NCBI RefSeq assembly: GCF_000226115.1
Contig: NC_016458.1
Location: 4,374,001-4,438,000, forward strand
Origin: Thermothielavioides terrestris NRRL 8126
Taxonomy: Eukaryota; Ascomycota; Sordariomycetes; Sordariales; Chaetomiaceae
Direction: 5' to 3'
DNA: 64,000 nucleotides
Shown here: positions 62,307-64,000 of the stretch, one piece after another
Layout: each line of letters begins with the position of its first letter
Numbering within the stretch: position 1 is the first letter of the stretch
Made by a program: the position numbers and the translations under genes
Notes under the pieces: generated by a model
Seen by the model: the letters and a program-made list of their open reading frames with translations, nothing else
Told to the model about the DNA's origin: nothing
Database searches by the model: none

Positions 62307-63029
62307 GCTTTGATACTGTGTGCGTCAACCTCCCTACCAGCCAAGTGGAATGTCACCTCACCAAAACCCCATTCGAAATCGCAGGTGGGCGAACAAGGGC
62401 AGGCCGGTGGGTCAGGACACAGTAATCCGTGCACAACATCCCGTGAGGCATGACAGCGAGTCGACGGAATACATACAATCCTTACCTCGACATCAAATGG
62501 GTTGCGGCTCGACAATCGGTCCCTTCCCCTAGGTTATCTAATTACGCAGTAAACGGGCGGCAGACCGGCGCAGCCCAAACTCCAGAAGAGTCTCGGCCGG
62601 CCGATTTCTCCATCACCGCTTCAATAAAGGAAGGACAAGGGGGCATCAGCCTCTTCTCGTGTATCGAGGACCGAGAAGTTGTCATGTTCCAATGTGTTGA
62701 CATTTTGCTACATATGGATGCATTGACGATCAATTCCGGCAGACATGCTAGTGTAGGTAGTTAAGGTAGTATGGGAGATCCCGTGGGCAATTCCATGCTG
62801 TGGTTGGGGGGAATTTGGGGGCTGACAAAGCCTGAGCGACCCATGCCGGGGGCGACTGCGCCTCGCCAAAATTACTCCGTACACGGCAAACGAAGGGAGC
62901 CCTCAGTTACACCAAACATCAGTTGTTCTGCATAGCGTGCTGCACTCTCTGTACGCCGAGTAAGCTGCCCAACCACACATCGCCGCCGTGGTTCTGCATC
63001 CCATCTGCCATAGGTTGCTGCCGTTCTCC

Positions 63030-63057
63030 GCTTGCCGCTTGCCGCTTGCCGCTTGCC
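63030..63057. repeat. Heptamer microsatellite (CGCTTGC)n
   Basis: Four adjacent copies of CGCTTGC, ending in a degenerate fifth, about 270 bp before the F-box gene start. Confidence 0.7.
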
Positions 63058-63327
63058 GTTGTGCCGTGCTGTGGTTGCACCCACCTACCCCCTCTGCCCA
63101 GCGCCAACTGCAGCGGCTCCAGCGCCCACGCCAGCGCCAAACCATCACCGTTCCGCCCCCCAGGCCCGATCGCTCCCTGCGTGCCTGTGCCTGTCCCTGT
63201 GCGACGATCTCGTCAATCCTCGTCACACCAGCAACTCCCCGATGGCGAGCCACAACGGCGGACCATGATATTTTTGCTCGACAACCGGCTGCCGTGACCG
63301 CATCCAGCCTCGGACTTGTCGTCGAGT

Positions 63328-64000
63328 ATGGCAGCCGCCGACACCGTCGCTGACGCTGGGACGGCCAGGCCATCTGCCACCGAGAAACAACCCATCGTCG
63401 TGCCCGTCGCCGATGCCAACGCGGGCCCGGACGACCGCAAGAGCCCGCGCGCCTTCGAGCGGCTCCCCGATGAAATTATCCAACAGTATGCGCCTGTCTC
63501 TTAGTTCGCAGCTTTCTGCCTGCCTGCCTCTCCCTTCGGTCGTTGGCCAAGGTTGATGTTGGGTCATGATGATGAATGTGGGCCTTGCTTGGATGGCCGT
63601 GTGCTTACAGACATGGCAGGATACTCCAGGCATCGGACGCCAATGGCTTCGCGTCGCTGGCGCTGCTCAACACGAAGTGGCGGAGCGTCGCGCAACAAGC
63701 CCATCTCTACGCCCACCACCTCGCGAGCTGCCCCTCCTATGCCACGAGTCATCATGCGCCGCCGCAGGCCACCAGCGACGATGATCTACCCAGGCTTCGC
63801 CGCCTCTTCGCGAGAGAGGTCAAGCGCAACCTGTTCGAGGCATATCTGCGCCCGAAGCGGACCGTCATCAAGGTCATCTCAAACTCGATCAGCTCCTCGT
63901 CATGTCCCGGCGGCGAAGGCATCCAGTTCAGCCCTTCGCCCAAGGGCCACCACCTGCTCGCCTACAACTCGTCTAGGATACACGTCATCGACCTTCGGAG
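63328..64000 (+). CDS. F-box protein, probably with C-terminal beta-propeller, 5' part only
   Basis: Exon 1 is 63328-63485. An intron of 134 bp (63486-63619, GTATGC donor, GGCAG acceptor) restores a continuous F-box: Phe-Glu-Arg-Leu-Pro-Asp-Glu-Ile-Ile-Gln-Gln across the junction into Ile-Leu-Gln-Ala-Ser-Asp and Leu-Asn-Thr-Lys-Trp-Arg-Ser-Val (about residues 45-85). F-box proteins bind Skp1 and bring substrates to SCF ubiquitin ligases. After the F-box comes a Ser/His-rich linker, a basic Arg-Leu-Phe-Ala-Arg-Glu-Val-Lys-Arg segment, and Phe-Ser-Pro-x-Gly-x-x-Leu-Leu-Ala-Tyr-Asn-Ser, which looks like the first blade of a WD-type propeller. The gene runs off the window, so the propeller is inference. 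The start is the first ATG in frame. Confidence 0.8.

Larger units (their letters stand above)
61173..63327. other. Intergenic region between apn1 and the F-box gene
   Basis: About 2.1 kb. Short open frames exist on both strands, none with a recognisable domain or clear fungal gene structure. It contains a perfect 10-bp stem with an 8-base loop (62279-62306) and a heptamer repeat CGCTTGC at about 63,030-63,057. It presumably holds the divergent promoters of apn1 and the F-box gene. Confidence 0.55.

Overview
The window is a piece of a filamentous ascomycete chromosome (Pezizomycotina, most likely a Sordariomycete). The evidence is short GT-AG introns with CTAAC-type branch sites, one combined Mad3/BUB1 checkpoint kinase, fungal-type enolase and Apn1, and a repeat island whose decay matches repeat-induced point mutation (RIP: C to T, with stops almost all TAG/TAA and CpG still common).

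From 1 to about 51,880 lies an AT-rich graveyard of nested LTR retrotransposons with no intact gene. Paired LTRs and target-site duplications (TSDs) let the nest be untangled. Gypsy-1 copy A (+) runs 1-5570 and 18553-19943. It was split at TTAAC by gypsy-1 copy B (-, 5571-18552), which was split at ATAT by a deleted gypsy-2 copy (8307-10699). To the right, a copia-1 remnant (19944-20589) received a second copia-1 (-, 20590-23760 and 44295-about 47815). That copy was split by a very long gypsy-2 (+, 23761-44294), itself split at TATAT by a third, complete copia-1 (30754-38332). A gypsy-2 solo LTR (48784-49282), an LTR-like remnant and a gutted copia-like element (50116-51741) close the island.

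All three families carry extra coding sequence between pol and the 3' LTR. Gypsy-1, a chromodomain element, has a sense ORF of about 665 codons that I do not recognise. Copia-1 has a Cys- and Lys-rich ORF on the opposite strand. Gypsy-2 has two extra ORFs, one of which carries the His-Asp-Gln-Cys spacing of a Ulp1-type (C48) SUMO protease, with Gln and Cys altered exactly as RIP would alter them. This is the most interesting observation in the window.

From about 51,880 the sequence becomes GC-balanced and genic: enolase (+, three exons), a 408-bp inverted-repeat element holding poly-A and telomere-like CCCTAA units, the BUB1/Mad3 checkpoint kinase (+, three exons), the AP endonuclease Apn1 (-, convergent with BUB1), a 2.1-kb intergenic stretch, and the start of an F-box protein gene cut by the window end. 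These genes are housekeeping neighbours rather than one pathway.
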